Positions 1-8,529 of a DNA stretch of 64,000 nt are shown here, one piece after another (position 1 is the first letter of the stretch; each line of letters begins with the position of its first letter). The position numbers were made by a program, and so were the translations under genes. Source of the stretch: JAVJRN01 sp040218415 (GTDB taxonomy: Bacteria; Bacteroidota; Bacteroidia; Cytophagales; Cyclobacteriaceae); the NCBI GenBank assembly GCA_040218415.1, contig JAVJRN010000080.1, positions 248,001 to 312,000 of the forward strand. The letters are read 5' to 3'. The notes under the pieces were generated by a model. It worked only from the letters and a program-made list of their open reading frames with translations, had not been told where the DNA came from and made no database searches.

Positions 1-575
1 ATAATGTGATAAGCTTTGATTCTGTTACGATTGAGACGGATAAATGGTCTTATTAAAAGCATTGAAGCACCTGTAGTTCCGATCACGTTGGCAATAACTG
101 CACCTATTAACAGTATCAAAACATTTGTTAATGGTGTTGACTCCTTATCTACAATGATCATAATACCACCTGAGGCAACAAAAAGACCTGTTAATAGGGC
201 GATGAATTGCACATATTCAAAGAGCGCATGAACTGGGCCATGATGATTGTGAAGCACAAACAAATAATAACTCACGACCATGGCTGCTAGAGCCATCGCT
301 ACATAGGGATAATTTTTGTGCCAAAAATGCTCATAAAAAAGAGGGCCAGTAGCAATCATAATTAATAGCAAAGCAAAAGGAAACACGCTCCAAGAGGCTG
401 GAGTATGATGTTCATCGCCTGTTTCAGCGTGTGAGTCCTCGACGTTTTCATTATTGCCCAACTGCTCTGTAGCGACCTGCTGATCTTCATCTATCGTTTT
501 AACATCAGAAGCCATAAGGCTTTGAGTTGAAATAAAAATCAAAAAAATCAATACAAATCTTTGAAGTAAAATCAT
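1..575 (-). CDS. NhaD-type Na+/H+ antiporter, N-terminal part (cut by window edge)
   Basis: The minus strand is open from an ATG at 575 to the window edge, giving 191 residues of an incomplete protein. It starts with a signal-like hydrophobic stretch (residues 1-22), then an acidic, His-containing linker (about 25-55) and at least four membrane segments. The motif GTTGASMLLIRPFI near residue 170 is characteristic of the CitMHS/NhaD ion-transporter superfamily, whose NhaD branch exchanges sodium for protons at the inner membrane. The match to NhaD rather than another CitMHS transporter rests on this motif and the N-terminal extension, so the exact ion is inferred. The gene is followed upstream (minus direction) by a dehydrogenase 75 bp away. 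Confidence 0.75.
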   Translation of the reverse strand, partial: MILLQRFVLIFLIFISTQSLMASDVKTIDEDQQVATEQLGNNENVEDSHAETGDEHHTPASWSVFPFALLLIMIATGPLFYEHFWHKNYPYVAMALAAMVVSYYLFVLHNHHGPVHALFEYVQFIALLTGLFVASGGIMIIVDKESTPLTNVLILLIGAVIANVIGTTGASMLLIRPFIRLNRNRIKAYHI

Positions 576-650
576 TTAAAGGTGTCGAGGGGTTGCGTAA
601 CTTCTATCTACTAAAATTATCATTAGCTGGGTGAAAAGCAAATACATTGA

Positions 651-1883
651 CTAAATAAGTTGCTCCAAGGCAATCTCAAAAGCAGAGGCTGCTATGCCCG
701 ATTTTTGATCATTCTTACTATGAACTTTAGCTAATGCGTTTTCAATCGTTTGCGAAATGTCTTGAAAAATATCATCATCTGTAATCTTTGAGTCATTTTC
801 AGGATCCATGAAATAGGCAAATGCGCGAGCCATTCCACAATTCGCTATAAAATCAGGGAGTAAAGCGACCTTTTGATCCACATGTTCGGCAATTGCTCCA
901 TAAAAAATTTGTGGATCATTGAATGGAACATTCGCTCCGCAAGAGACCACCTCCAAGCCATGGTTAATCATCTGATCCGCTTGATCTCTAGAAACCAACC
1001 TAGATGACGCTGCAGGAATAAAGATATCTGCTCCAACGGACCAAATTTTTTCATTGCACGAATCGAAAGGCATCAAATTATCCGCTACGAGCTTATTTCC
1101 TTCCCTATCGTAGAATAGTTTTTTCACATCGTCAAGGTCAAGACCCTTGGTATCTATTACTCCTCCTACTCTATCAACTATTCCGACAATTTTAACCCCG
1201 TATTTTGCAAGGTATAAAGCAGCAGTAGCACCTACATTGCCCCAGCCTTGGATAATCGCTGTTTTGGTTGCAATGTCACCACCCCAAAGATTGTAATAAT
1301 GCCTCACCGCTTCTGCCACCCCAAATCCGGTAATCATATCAGAAACGGTATATTTTTTATCAGAGGAAGGAATATAACTTTGATCTTCTATTATTTTAGA
1401 AACGCCTTGTCTCAATCGTCCGATCATGTGTATCTTCTGAGGTTTTTTAGGGTTAAAATGTCCATTTACCACGCCCTCTTGCGGATGCCAAAGACCATAA
1501 TCTTCTGTAATGGGTATTACTTCGTGTATTTCATCTACATTCAAATCTCCGCCTGTTCCGTAATAATTTTTGAGTAGCGGATAAACTGCGCGGTACCATC
1601 TACGTAGCACTTCTCCTTTTCTTGGATCACTCGGATCAAAGTTAATTCCTGACTTTGCTCCGCCGATTTGAGGACCTGAAACGGTGAACTTTATTTCCAT
1701 CGTTTTGGCCAGAGATTCTACTTCTCTTTTATCCAGACCGATTCTCATCCGCGTGCCTCCTCCTGCGGCTCCACCTCGAAGAGAATTAATAACAGCCCAG
1801 CCCTTTGCGTCGGTTTCTGGGTCAGACCATTCAAAAACTATTTCAGGATCTTTTTCTTCAAACTTTTTTAACAATTCTTTCAT
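651..1883 (-). CDS. Glu/Leu/Phe/Val dehydrogenase family protein
   Basis: This 410-residue protein has the two-domain plan of amino-acid dehydrogenases, which catalyse NAD(P)-dependent reversible deamination of an amino acid to its 2-oxo acid. Visible signatures are GGGTRMR (about residue 40), the GGAKSGI segment carrying the substrate-binding/catalytic Lys, GTGGDLNVDEIHEV with the conserved catalytic Asp, and the nucleotide-binding motif GWGNVG at about 215. Its length fits glutamate or leucine dehydrogenases of about 400-420 residues. Substrate specificity cannot be read from sequence alone. It stands alone between the NhaD-like gene and anmK, all on the minus strand, with 130 bp upstream that may hold its promoter. 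Confidence 0.88.
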   Translation of the reverse strand: MKELLKKFEEKDPEIVFEWSDPETDAKGWAVINSLRGGAAGGGTRMRIGLDKREVESLAKTMEIKFTVSGPQIGGAKSGINFDPSDPRKGEVLRRWYRAVYPLLKNYYGTGGDLNVDEIHEVIPITEDYGLWHPQEGVVNGHFNPKKPQKIHMIGRLRQGVSKIIEDQSYIPSSDKKYTVSDMITGFGVAEAVRHYYNLWGGDIATKTAIIQGWGNVGATAALYLAKYGVKIVGIVDRVGGVIDTKGLDLDDVKKLFYDREGNKLVADNLMPFDSCNEKIWSVGADIFIPAASSRLVSRDQADQMINHGLEVVSCGANVPFNDPQIFYGAIAEHVDQKVALLPDFIANCGMARAFAYFMDPENDSKITDDDIFQDISQTIENALAKVHSKNDQKSGIAASAFEIALEQLI

Positions 1884-1991
1884 GTGGGGTGGGTTAAGTT
1901 TTGTTTATTTTAAAATTTAAAACCTTATGGTCTCACTCGCTGGAAACAGTCAAAAAGACTTTGCTACTACCTTAAGCTCATCAGATCGGCG

Positions 1992-1999
1992 CAAATCTA
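1992..1999 (-). promoter_or_regulatory. possible -7 box for the amino-acid dehydrogenase gene
   Basis: The minus strand reads TAGATTTG here, an exact fit to the TAnnTTTG -7 consensus used by the Bacteroidota primary sigma factor. It lies about 110 bp before the dehydrogenase ATG. No clear TTG -33 element is seen at the usual spacing, so this is only a candidate. Confidence 0.22.
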
Positions 2000-2013
2000 A
2001 TCATTTCCTTTTT

Positions 2014-3069
2014 TCAGTAGTATATAGTCGGATGGTGGATGTCTCCCGCGATTGTATTGCTAGAAGCTCCCGTTACAGAGGCGTACACATTTTCAATATT
2101 TAACGTACGCAACAGTCCTAAAAACCCAAAAATCAATGCCTCTTTATTATCGATAACCGCAACATCAGGAATTAAAAGTTGATTTTCATGATGTAGGTTC
2201 TTTCGAATATTATCAATCAAGAAAGTATTGAAAGCGCCTCCGCCGGCTACATGAATAACCTCCCGTTTCAAATATCGATTGAAATCTGCGGCAATTATTT
2301 TTCCTAAAAATGCTGTAAACGTAGCTAAACCATCCCTTGGGTCTATCGTCGGGTTTAAAAAGTGAGCCTTTACCCAATGATTACCAATAGATTTTGGAGG
2401 GTTTTCTTTGAAATATGATTGATCATAAAGGTTTTGCAACCATGCTTTATCAATAACACCTTTATTGGCTATTTGACCACCTTTATCATAATCCAAGCCT
2501 AGTTTTTTTGCAAAAAAATTGAGCACTTGATTGCAAGGAGCGATATCCCAGGCAATAATTTTATCCTTTTGATGTACCGATCCATTACAAATGCCCCCTA
2601 AGTTTAAAAAGGCTTTGAATGAAGGAAAAAGGTAATGTTCTCCAACTGGTACAAGAGGAGCACCTTGGCCGCCTTTTATTATGTCCTGAATTCTAAAATT
2701 ATCCACCACAACCTTTCCGGTAATTTTGGATATTTCCTTGGCGCTTCCAATTTGCCTGCTTACATTTTCTGTAGGATTATGTTGGGTTGTGTGCCCATGA
2801 ATTCCAACCATTTCGAAATCACCCGTTTGAAAATGTTCGTTGATCTGATGTCCAATCCATTTTCCAAAATAAATATCTGTAGCAGAAACCTCCTGCCCCT
2901 CACTGCTTAGATTCAACCGGGAAATAATATCTTGAGGAAAATCGATGGTCAAATATTTCACAATGAGATATGTCCATTGTGACCCTTCCTGCATGAATTC
3001 GGCCAAACAAAAATCGAGTCCATCAAGAGAACTGCCCGACATTACTCCTAATACACGATATTTACGCAT
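2014..3069 (-). CDS. anmK: anhydro-N-acetylmuramic acid kinase
   Basis: The 351-residue product matches AnmK, which hydrolyses and phosphorylates 1,6-anhydro-MurNAc to MurNAc-6-phosphate during cell-wall recycling in the cytoplasm. The N-terminal GVMSGSSLDGLDF is the family's phosphate-binding motif, followed by GIHGHTTQHNP, GGQGAPLVPVGEHYLF, FLNLGGICNG, the WDIAPCN segment and the C-terminal HVAGGGAFN. The length is slightly shorter than the roughly 370 residues of the E. coli enzyme but all core blocks are present. It is divergent from coaX, with only about 30 bp between the two start codons. Confidence 0.95.
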   Translation of the reverse strand: MRKYRVLGVMSGSSLDGLDFCLAEFMQEGSQWTYLIVKYLTIDFPQDIISRLNLSSEGQEVSATDIYFGKWIGHQINEHFQTGDFEMVGIHGHTTQHNPTENVSRQIGSAKEISKITGKVVVDNFRIQDIIKGGQGAPLVPVGEHYLFPSFKAFLNLGGICNGSVHQKDKIIAWDIAPCNQVLNFFAKKLGLDYDKGGQIANKGVIDKAWLQNLYDQSYFKENPPKSIGNHWVKAHFLNPTIDPRDGLATFTAFLGKIIAADFNRYLKREVIHVAGGGAFNTFLIDNIRKNLHHENQLLIPDVAVIDNKEALIFGFLGLLRTLNIENVYASVTGASSNTIAGDIHHPTIYY

Positions 3070-3099
3070 CTTTTTTAAACTGCTATTACTCGATTGAAA

Positions 3100-3816
3100 A
3101 TGAATATTGCTGTAGACATTGGAAATACTTTAATCAAAGTTGGCTTATTTAATGAAAATGAACTCACCAATGTAATACATTATGAGAATATCGAAACCCT
3201 CATTGAAAGTGGACTTAGTGGCGATTATTGGGTGTTTTCGAGTGTAAAAGGAGATTCAATCATACAATATTTAGAGCACCAGCCATTTTTGAAAGTATCG
3301 CATAATAGTTCAATGCCAATAAAATTAAATTATAAAACCCCGGAAACATTGGGTGTCGATAGATTTACTGCGGCTATTGGTGCGTCAGAAATATTCCCAA
3401 AACAGAATTTGTTGATCATTGATTTTGGCACTTGTATCACTTACGACATATTGACTAAGCATGGCGTGTATGAAGGAGGAGTTATTGCCCCTGGGTTAAA
3501 AATGCGTCAAGTAAGCATGCATCGTTACACACATCAACTACCAGACATTTCCAATAACTGGCAAGGTTTTAGTGATGCGCTCCCTGGAAAATCAACAGGC
3601 GACTGTTTATTTCATGGAAGCTACACTGCAATTTTGATGGAAGCGAATGGATTCATAGCGCATTTTAAGAAAGATTATGAAAAATTGGTCGTTATCATTA
3701 CTGGTGGAGATTCATCGCACTTTGAATCCAAGTTAAAAGCACCCATCTTTGCAGACCCAAATTTGGTACTGAAGGGGTTAAATAAAATATTAATTCATAA
3801 TAAATTAGATGATTAA
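3100..3816 (+). CDS. coaX: type III pantothenate kinase
   Basis: CoaX phosphorylates pantothenate in the first step of coenzyme A synthesis. The three diagnostic blocks are present: DIGNTLIKVG at the N-terminus (phosphate-binding), GVDRFTAAIGA (about residue 88) and IDFGTCITYD (about 108), followed by GGVIAPG. I place the start at the ATG at 3100, because the protein then begins MNIAVDIGNT like its relatives; a TTG two codons earlier (3094) is possible. The 3' end overlaps the next gene by 8 bp, so the two are probably co-transcribed and translationally coupled. Confidence 0.93.
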   Translation: MNIAVDIGNTLIKVGLFNENELTNVIHYENIETLIESGLSGDYWVFSSVKGDSIIQYLEHQPFLKVSHNSSMPIKLNYKTPETLGVDRFTAAIGASEIFPKQNLLIIDFGTCITYDILTKHGVYEGGVIAPGLKMRQVSMHRYTHQLPDISNNWQGFSDALPGKSTGDCLFHGSYTAILMEANGFIAHFKKDYEKLVVIITGGDSSHFESKLKAPIFADPNLVLKGLNKILIHNKLDD

Positions 3817-5065
3817 TAAGTGGTTTTGGGTTTTGATAGTATTGTTGGGTATTAATCACGCTGACGCACAAACTATTAACTCACCATATTCAAATAATGG
3901 ACTCGGTGAGGTGCTTTTTCAAGGGCTCCCGCACAATTACGCGATGGGTGAGTTGGGTATAGGTACTTATTCTAAGTGGCATATCAACATTCAGAATCCA
4001 GCCATGCTTATTAATAATACCTTTAGCACTTTTCAAGTAGGCATTGCCGGTGATATTAGAAATCATGAAACTGACCTAGCCGCATCTACAGATCATTCTG
4101 CTGGCTTAAGATTTCTTGCGATGAGTTTCCCCGTGATTGCGAATCGATGGGTCACTTCCTTTGCGGCGCTCCCATTAAGCAATGTCAAATACAATACCTA
4201 TTCAACCGACACATTGAGTACGGGTACTGTAAACACCACAAGTTTTCAAGGTGATGGTGGATTGAGCCAATTTCTTTGGACCAATTCAGTCAGACTATAT
4301 AAGTCTTTGTCTTTAGGGGTTAAAGCATCCTACATTTTCGGAACAATTGACCGCTCCTCACGCGTTCAAATCTTCAGTGAAGATTTTTTACCCACTTATG
4401 TCGTTTCGCTCATCGAGTCTCGATCCTACAAAGATTTCAATTTTCAAGCAGGTCTCGCTTACAAGGTAAAGCTAGGTGAAAGGCAAATCCTAAATTTAGG
4501 AGCGACTTACAACCTCTCTTCTTCGTTAAATGGTAATTTTAATCAATTCTTTCTTCGCCAGAGTCTTTCTGGTGCTGCCGTTCAAACGCAGAGCCTTATT
4601 GTGGACGAAGAAATTCAATTTGAATTACCTACTTCGTTCGCATTTGGAGCTTCATTTGACAAGTTAAATGCCTTCAAAATCGGTATTGATGTTTCCTTAC
4701 AAAACTGGTCAAATAGTCAGACAGAAAACTCAAATACAACTTTTAGAAACACCGCAAATATTTCCGTAGGTGGCGAGTGGATTCCAGATATTCAAAACGT
4801 TTCCAACTACTTCAAGCGAACCACTTACCGTCTAGGTATTGTCAATAAGCAACTACCTTATCTCGTGAATGGAACTGAAGTTAATGATTTTGGTATTAAT
4901 TTAGGAGCTTCTTTTCCGGTGAGCGGGTTCTCGAGCTTGGATATTGCTGGGAAATATGGAGTAAGAGGTACCCTTGAAAATGGATTGATAAGAGAAAATT
5001 ATTTTCAAATTGTGATTGGAGCCACGATCAATGATCGATGGTTTATAAAAAGAAGATACGACTAA
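3809..5065 (+). CDS. putative outer-membrane beta-barrel protein
   Basis: This 418-residue protein has a signal peptide (residues 1-20, ending ADA-QT) followed by alternating polar/hydrophobic strands and aromatic-rich turns throughout, the pattern of an outer-membrane barrel. The NIQNPAML and NNGLGEVLF segments near the N-terminus resemble the early part of Bacteroidota proteins related to FadL/OMPP1-type channels, but I cannot assign a substrate. The start overlaps the coaX stop by 8 bp. It sits at the head of a run with a TPR protein, LptC and a periplasmic foldase, which suggests a role at the outer membrane. The final residues are basic and aromatic (KRRYD), not the usual C-terminal Phe. 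Confidence 0.7.
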   Translation: MINKWFWVLIVLLGINHADAQTINSPYSNNGLGEVLFQGLPHNYAMGELGIGTYSKWHINIQNPAMLINNTFSTFQVGIAGDIRNHETDLAASTDHSAGLRFLAMSFPVIANRWVTSFAALPLSNVKYNTYSTDTLSTGTVNTTSFQGDGGLSQFLWTNSVRLYKSLSLGVKASYIFGTIDRSSRVQIFSEDFLPTYVVSLIESRSYKDFNFQAGLAYKVKLGERQILNLGATYNLSSSLNGNFNQFFLRQSLSGAAVQTQSLIVDEEIQFELPTSFAFGASFDKLNAFKIGIDVSLQNWSNSQTENSNTTFRNTANISVGGEWIPDIQNVSNYFKRTTYRLGIVNKQLPYLVNGTEVNDFGINLGASFPVSGFSSLDIAGKYGVRGTLENGLIRENYFQIVIGATINDRWFIKRRYD

Positions 5066-5078
5066 ATAAATAAAGCTT

Positions 5079-6389
5079 ATGAAATTATTGACAAAGCATC
5101 TACTAAGCCTAACATTGATTGTCGGCCTAGCCTCAGCTGCAATGGCACAACCTGGTTGGAATTGGGGAGATTCTGTGGATAAAGCGAAAGAAAAAAATGC
5201 GCTATACACAGACTTCTTAAGATCTGGCAATTTCCAGAAAGCGCTTGTCCCACTCAATTGGTTATTGAAAAATACTCCTGACCTAAACGAATCTATTTAT
5301 ATCAATGGAATAAAAATCTATGAGGGATTAGTAGAGACTGAAACTGATCCAGCGAAAAGTTTAGCATTGAAAGAAAAGACCCTCAACATGTACGATCTTA
5401 GGATCAAATATTTCGATGGAGAAAAGGACGTAATGAATAGAAAAGCGCTAAGCGCTTATAAGTTTTATAAGGGAGAACAGAAAAAATATCCTGAACTAAA
5501 AGCGTTATTTGATAAGTCTTTTGCAATCAATGGTAACGATTTCTACAGCAGTAATTTGACGGCATATATGGACGTTATTCGACGTTACAAACTCACTGGT
5601 GGTGACATAACTGATGAAGAAGTCTTCGCAATATATTCCACCCTTACCGATGTGATTGATTATCAAATGAAGAATGGTGGCAATCAAAGCAGACTGGAAA
5701 AAACAGCCGAATACGTTGATAAGCTTTTGACCTCTACAGTGGAAGTTGACTGTAATTTCGTGGAAGAAAAACTAGGCCCTAAATTCAAAGAAACAGGTGA
5801 TGTCAAACTTGCAAAGAAGATTTTCAGCTTGATGCTGACTCAAAAATGTACGGATAGCCCATTGGCATTGGATGCAGCCATTGCGATTAATGAAAATGAA
5901 CCAAACTTCGCGATAGCCAAGTTTATTGGGTCAAAGTCCGCACAAGATGGTGATAAGGAAAAAGCAACAGAATACTACAATAGGGCCATCGAATTAACAG
6001 ATGATAATACGAAGAAATCGGAGATTTACCTGAGTTTAGCGCGTATTCAATCAAGTAACGGAGATAAAGTTTCTTCCAGAGGGAGCGCTCGTCGAGCGTT
6101 GGCTTTTGATCCTTCCTATTTGGACGCCTATAAATTAATAGGAGACTTGTACATGACCAGTTTTGACGACTGCAAAGGCGGACAGAGTAAAGTGCTAGAT
6201 AGAGGTATATTTATTGCCGCTTATGATATGTACGAAAAAGCAGGAAACAGAGAATCAATGGCAGCCGCCAAAGCGCAGTTTCCAAGTATTGAAGAAATTT
6301 TCAGTGAAAATTATGAAGAGGGTCAAGTAATTAAGGTTGATTGTTGGATAAACCAGTCAGTAAAAATTGAAAGAAGACCATCGAATTAA
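5079..6389 (+). CDS. exported TPR-repeat protein
   Basis: A 436-residue protein with a clear signal peptide (about residues 1-23, cleavage after AMA) and helical repeats spread along the mature part. TPR-like units are clearest around residues 285-370, with DKEKATEYYNRAIEL and SEIYLSLARIQSSNG. TPR domains bind other proteins, and exported versions near outer-membrane genes in Bacteroidota often serve as assembly scaffolds; that role is inference here. The gene starts 13 bp after the barrel gene and its coding sequence ends 20 bp before a strong hairpin at 6409-6440. The C-terminus carries a CWINQSVKIERR segment without a known motif. Confidence 0.72.
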   Translation: MKLLTKHLLSLTLIVGLASAAMAQPGWNWGDSVDKAKEKNALYTDFLRSGNFQKALVPLNWLLKNTPDLNESIYINGIKIYEGLVETETDPAKSLALKEKTLNMYDLRIKYFDGEKDVMNRKALSAYKFYKGEQKKYPELKALFDKSFAINGNDFYSSNLTAYMDVIRRYKLTGGDITDEEVFAIYSTLTDVIDYQMKNGGNQSRLEKTAEYVDKLLTSTVEVDCNFVEEKLGPKFKETGDVKLAKKIFSLMLTQKCTDSPLALDAAIAINENEPNFAIAKFIGSKSAQDGDKEKATEYYNRAIELTDDNTKKSEIYLSLARIQSSNGDKVSSRGSARRALAFDPSYLDAYKLIGDLYMTSFDDCKGGQSKVLDRGIFIAAYDMYEKAGNRESMAAAKAQFPSIEEIFSENYEEGQVIKVDCWINQSVKIERRPSN

Positions 6390-6954
6390 TATTATAAGCA
6401 ATAACATTAAAACGGTCATAGGATTCTATGACCGTTTTTTCGTATTAGGTATTTCTATCTTGATATGCCTAGCCTGTGAGCAACGTACCGAGTTAATCAA
6501 CGAAAAGCTATACGATGGCCCTATTTTTGAAATGGATAGTGTATTCACGAAGCTTAGTGATTCCGCAAAGATAATCATGACTTTGAGGGCGAGTAAAGAG
6601 CGCTCTTTTGAAAATCAAGATAGAGAATGGCCCAATGACCTTTTCCTAGAATATCTAGACAGTGAAGGTAAGGTCAAAACAACCTTTCAGGCCGATTATG
6701 TGTATTACACAGCAAAAGAAGACCTATATCGAGCTGAGGGTAATGTAGTGGTCAACAATATTGAGAACGGAGATCAACTGAACACTGAACTGCTTTTTTG
6801 GGATCCAAGAAAAGAGACCTTCTACACCGATAGATTTGTGACCATTCAATCAGAAGATGAGATACATACAGGAGAAGGTCTAGATGCAAATCAAGACTTT
6901 TCCTATTATAAAATAATGGAGCCCTCTGGTACTATTTCAGTACAAGACAATTAA
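6367..6954 (+). CDS. lptC: LPS export factor LptC-like protein
   Basis: The segment from about residue 45 matches LptC, the single-pass periplasmic component that passes lipopolysaccharide from the LptBFG transporter to LptA. It includes IFEMDSVFTKLSDSAKI, FQADYVYYTAKEDLYRAEGNV and LFWDPRKETFYTD, typical of the OstA-like jellyroll in this family. The N-terminus has a hydrophobic anchor with a Cys (ICLACE). The only canonical in-frame start before that anchor is a TTG at 6367, overlapping the upstream TPR gene by 23 bp. This start leaves about 25 unusual residues that are encoded by a perfect 13-bp hairpin with a T run, so the N-terminus and the start are uncertain. Confidence 0.8.
   Translation: MKEDHRINIISNNIKTVIGFYDRFFVLGISILICLACEQRTELINEKLYDGPIFEMDSVFTKLSDSAKIIMTLRASKERSFENQDREWPNDLFLEYLDSEGKVKTTFQADYVYYTAKEDLYRAEGNVVVNNIENGDQLNTELLFWDPRKETFYTDRFVTIQSEDEIHTGEGLDANQDFSYYKIMEPSGTISVQDN
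6409..6440 (+). terminator. strong intrinsic terminator hairpin inside the 5' end of lptC
   Basis: A perfect 13-bp inverted repeat (arms 6409-6421 and 6426-6438) with a 4-base loop is followed by a run of T to 6440. This is the geometry of a Rho-independent terminator placed just after the TPR gene stop at 6389. It also lies in the predicted first codons of lptC, so it could act as an attenuator for lptC and the genes beyond. Confidence 0.75.
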
Positions 6955-6964
6955 AATAATAAAA

Positions 6965-7135
6965 ATGAAACTCTTAGATATTGTATTGTTTACATCATCT
7001 TTAGCGTTTTTTGTAATTGGACTTTATGAAGCTATGGTTTTGGGAATAGGACAGGCTTATGGTATTTTTATGTTGAGTTTGGGTCTTTTATTCCTCTATG
7101 GTTACAGAAAAAATAAGCGAAACAATGAGCAATAG
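6965..7135 (+). CDS. small membrane protein, 56 residues
   Basis: An ATG at 6965 opens a 56-residue frame beginning MKLLDIVLFTSSLAFFV and ending in a basic tail (YRKNKRNNEQ). It holds two predicted membrane helices (about residues 4-22 and 30-47) joined by a short loop with GIGQAYG. The gene starts 10 bp after lptC and ends 27 bp before the CBS-domain gene, which fits one transcript. No function is recognised. Its position between LPS-export and membrane-protein genes, good start context and the positive-inside tail support a real gene rather than a chance frame. Confidence 0.65.
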   Translation: MKLLDIVLFTSSLAFFVIGLYEAMVLGIGQAYGIFMLSLGLLFLYGYRKNKRNNEQ

Positions 7136-7162
7136 ACATCAAACAAAACCACAGCAACCTTA

Positions 7163-8449
7163 ATGGAAGATCCTTCCCTATATTTTGGTCTAATTACCAG
7201 TATTTTATTCTCTGCGTTTTTTTCAGGCATTGAAATAGCCTTTATCTCTGCGGATATGCTTCATATCGAGGTAATGAGCAAGAAAGGAACCTTTAATGGA
7301 AAAGTACTCTCTGTTTTTACCTCGAATCGATCACATTTCTTAGCAACATTATTGGTTGGGAATAACCTCTCGATTGTGCTCTATGGTATTCTCATGGCCA
7401 AGCTTTTAGAGCCATGGCTAATCGGTGTTCTTCCCGAATTTCTGGTTGGTGATATTTCAATCTTGATCATTCAATCTATTATTTCAACAATCATTGTACT
7501 GATCACCGCCGAGTTTTTACCCAAAAGCTTGTTCATGCTCAATCCGAATACCATGCTTACCGTATTCGCTTTGCCGATGGCGTTGATTTATTATGCACTT
7601 TTCCCAGTGGTTTTCATCATTGCAAAGGTTTCCACATTTCTAATAAAAGATGTTTTGAAACTTCAATATCAAGACAATAAACCTGTTTTTGGATTGACCG
7701 ATCTTAATAATTATATCAAACAAAACCTGTTAAATATTGAGCAGGAAGAAGATTCGGAAATAGACGCCAAAATATTTAATAATGCTATCGAATTCAAAAC
7801 GATTAAGGTACGCGAGTGCATGATCCCACGAACCGAACTGGTAGCCGTTGATGTTGCAGCAGAAATTGAAGAGCTTAAGGAATCGTTTATTGAAAGTGGC
7901 CACTCAAAGATCTTGGTTTACCGTGAAAACATCGATGATGTGATTGGCTATTGCCATTCACTGGCCTTATTCAAAAAGCCAGACAATATCAGAGAAATGC
8001 TCACACCGATTACGATTGTCCCTGAAACAATGCTCGCCAACGAATTACTCGTTCAGCTAATTTCAGAGCATAAAAGTATTGCGCTTGTAGTAGATGAATA
8101 TGGAGGTACTTCTGGTGTAGTGACCATCGAGGATGTGATCGAAGAGATTTTCGGGGAGATCAGAGATGAACATGACGATGAATATCTTACAGAAGAGCAA
8201 ATCGATGACTTCAACTACATTTTGAGCGCTCGCCATGAAGTAGATTATCTTAATGAAACTTATGATTGGGAGCTCCCAGAAGGAGAATATGATACTCTCG
8301 GAGGACTTATCCTTGAGTACAATGAAGACATTCCCGAAGAAAATGATGAGGTAATGATCAACTCCTTTTTATTCAAAATTTTGACCATCGTAGACAATAG
8401 AATTGATCAAGTAAGGCTCACACTGCTCAATTCTGAAGACGCCTTGTAA
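7163..8449 (+). CDS. CNNM/CorC-family membrane protein (DUF21-CBS-CorC_HlyC)
   Basis: The 428-residue protein has the standard order DUF21 membrane domain (about residues 1-190, four hydrophobic segments), a CBS pair (about 200-330, starting VRECMIPRTELVAV and containing ALVVDEYGGTSGVVT) and a C-terminal CorC_HlyC domain (about 345-428). Such proteins are inner-membrane transporters or regulators linked to magnesium efflux, although older annotations call them hemolysins; the cargo here is not determined from sequence. It lies 27 bp after the 56-residue membrane protein in the same run, and 80 bp before the foldase gene. Confidence 0.9.
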   Translation: MEDPSLYFGLITSILFSAFFSGIEIAFISADMLHIEVMSKKGTFNGKVLSVFTSNRSHFLATLLVGNNLSIVLYGILMAKLLEPWLIGVLPEFLVGDISILIIQSIISTIIVLITAEFLPKSLFMLNPNTMLTVFALPMALIYYALFPVVFIIAKVSTFLIKDVLKLQYQDNKPVFGLTDLNNYIKQNLLNIEQEEDSEIDAKIFNNAIEFKTIKVRECMIPRTELVAVDVAAEIEELKESFIESGHSKILVYRENIDDVIGYCHSLALFKKPDNIREMLTPITIVPETMLANELLVQLISEHKSIALVVDEYGGTSGVVTIEDVIEEIFGEIRDEHDDEYLTEEQIDDFNYILSARHEVDYLNETYDWELPEGEYDTLGGLILEYNEDIPEENDEVMINSFLFKILTIVDNRIDQVRLTLLNSEDAL

Positions 8450-8491
8450 ATCAAAGGATTAGATTCCCTTTTTAATTAGGCTGTAAACAAC

Positions 8492-8499
8492 TATTTTTG
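8492..8499 (+). promoter_or_regulatory. possible -7 promoter box for the PpiD/SurA-type gene
   Basis: TATTTTTG fits TAnnTTTG exactly and lies 30 bp before the chosen ATG at 8530, which would give a 5' leader of about 20-25 bases. A weak AAAGG/CCTTT hairpin with a T run around 8454-8476 precedes it, so the foldase gene may have its own transcript. No clear -33 TTG is visible. Confidence 0.4.
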
Positions 8500-8529
8500 C
8501 CCACTTTTCAAAAAAATAAGCGTGCATCA

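Noticed and set aside
16..231. 71-residue plus-strand open frame at the window start
   Set aside because: It is antisense to the NhaD-like gene, which has clear motifs and membrane helices on the minus strand.
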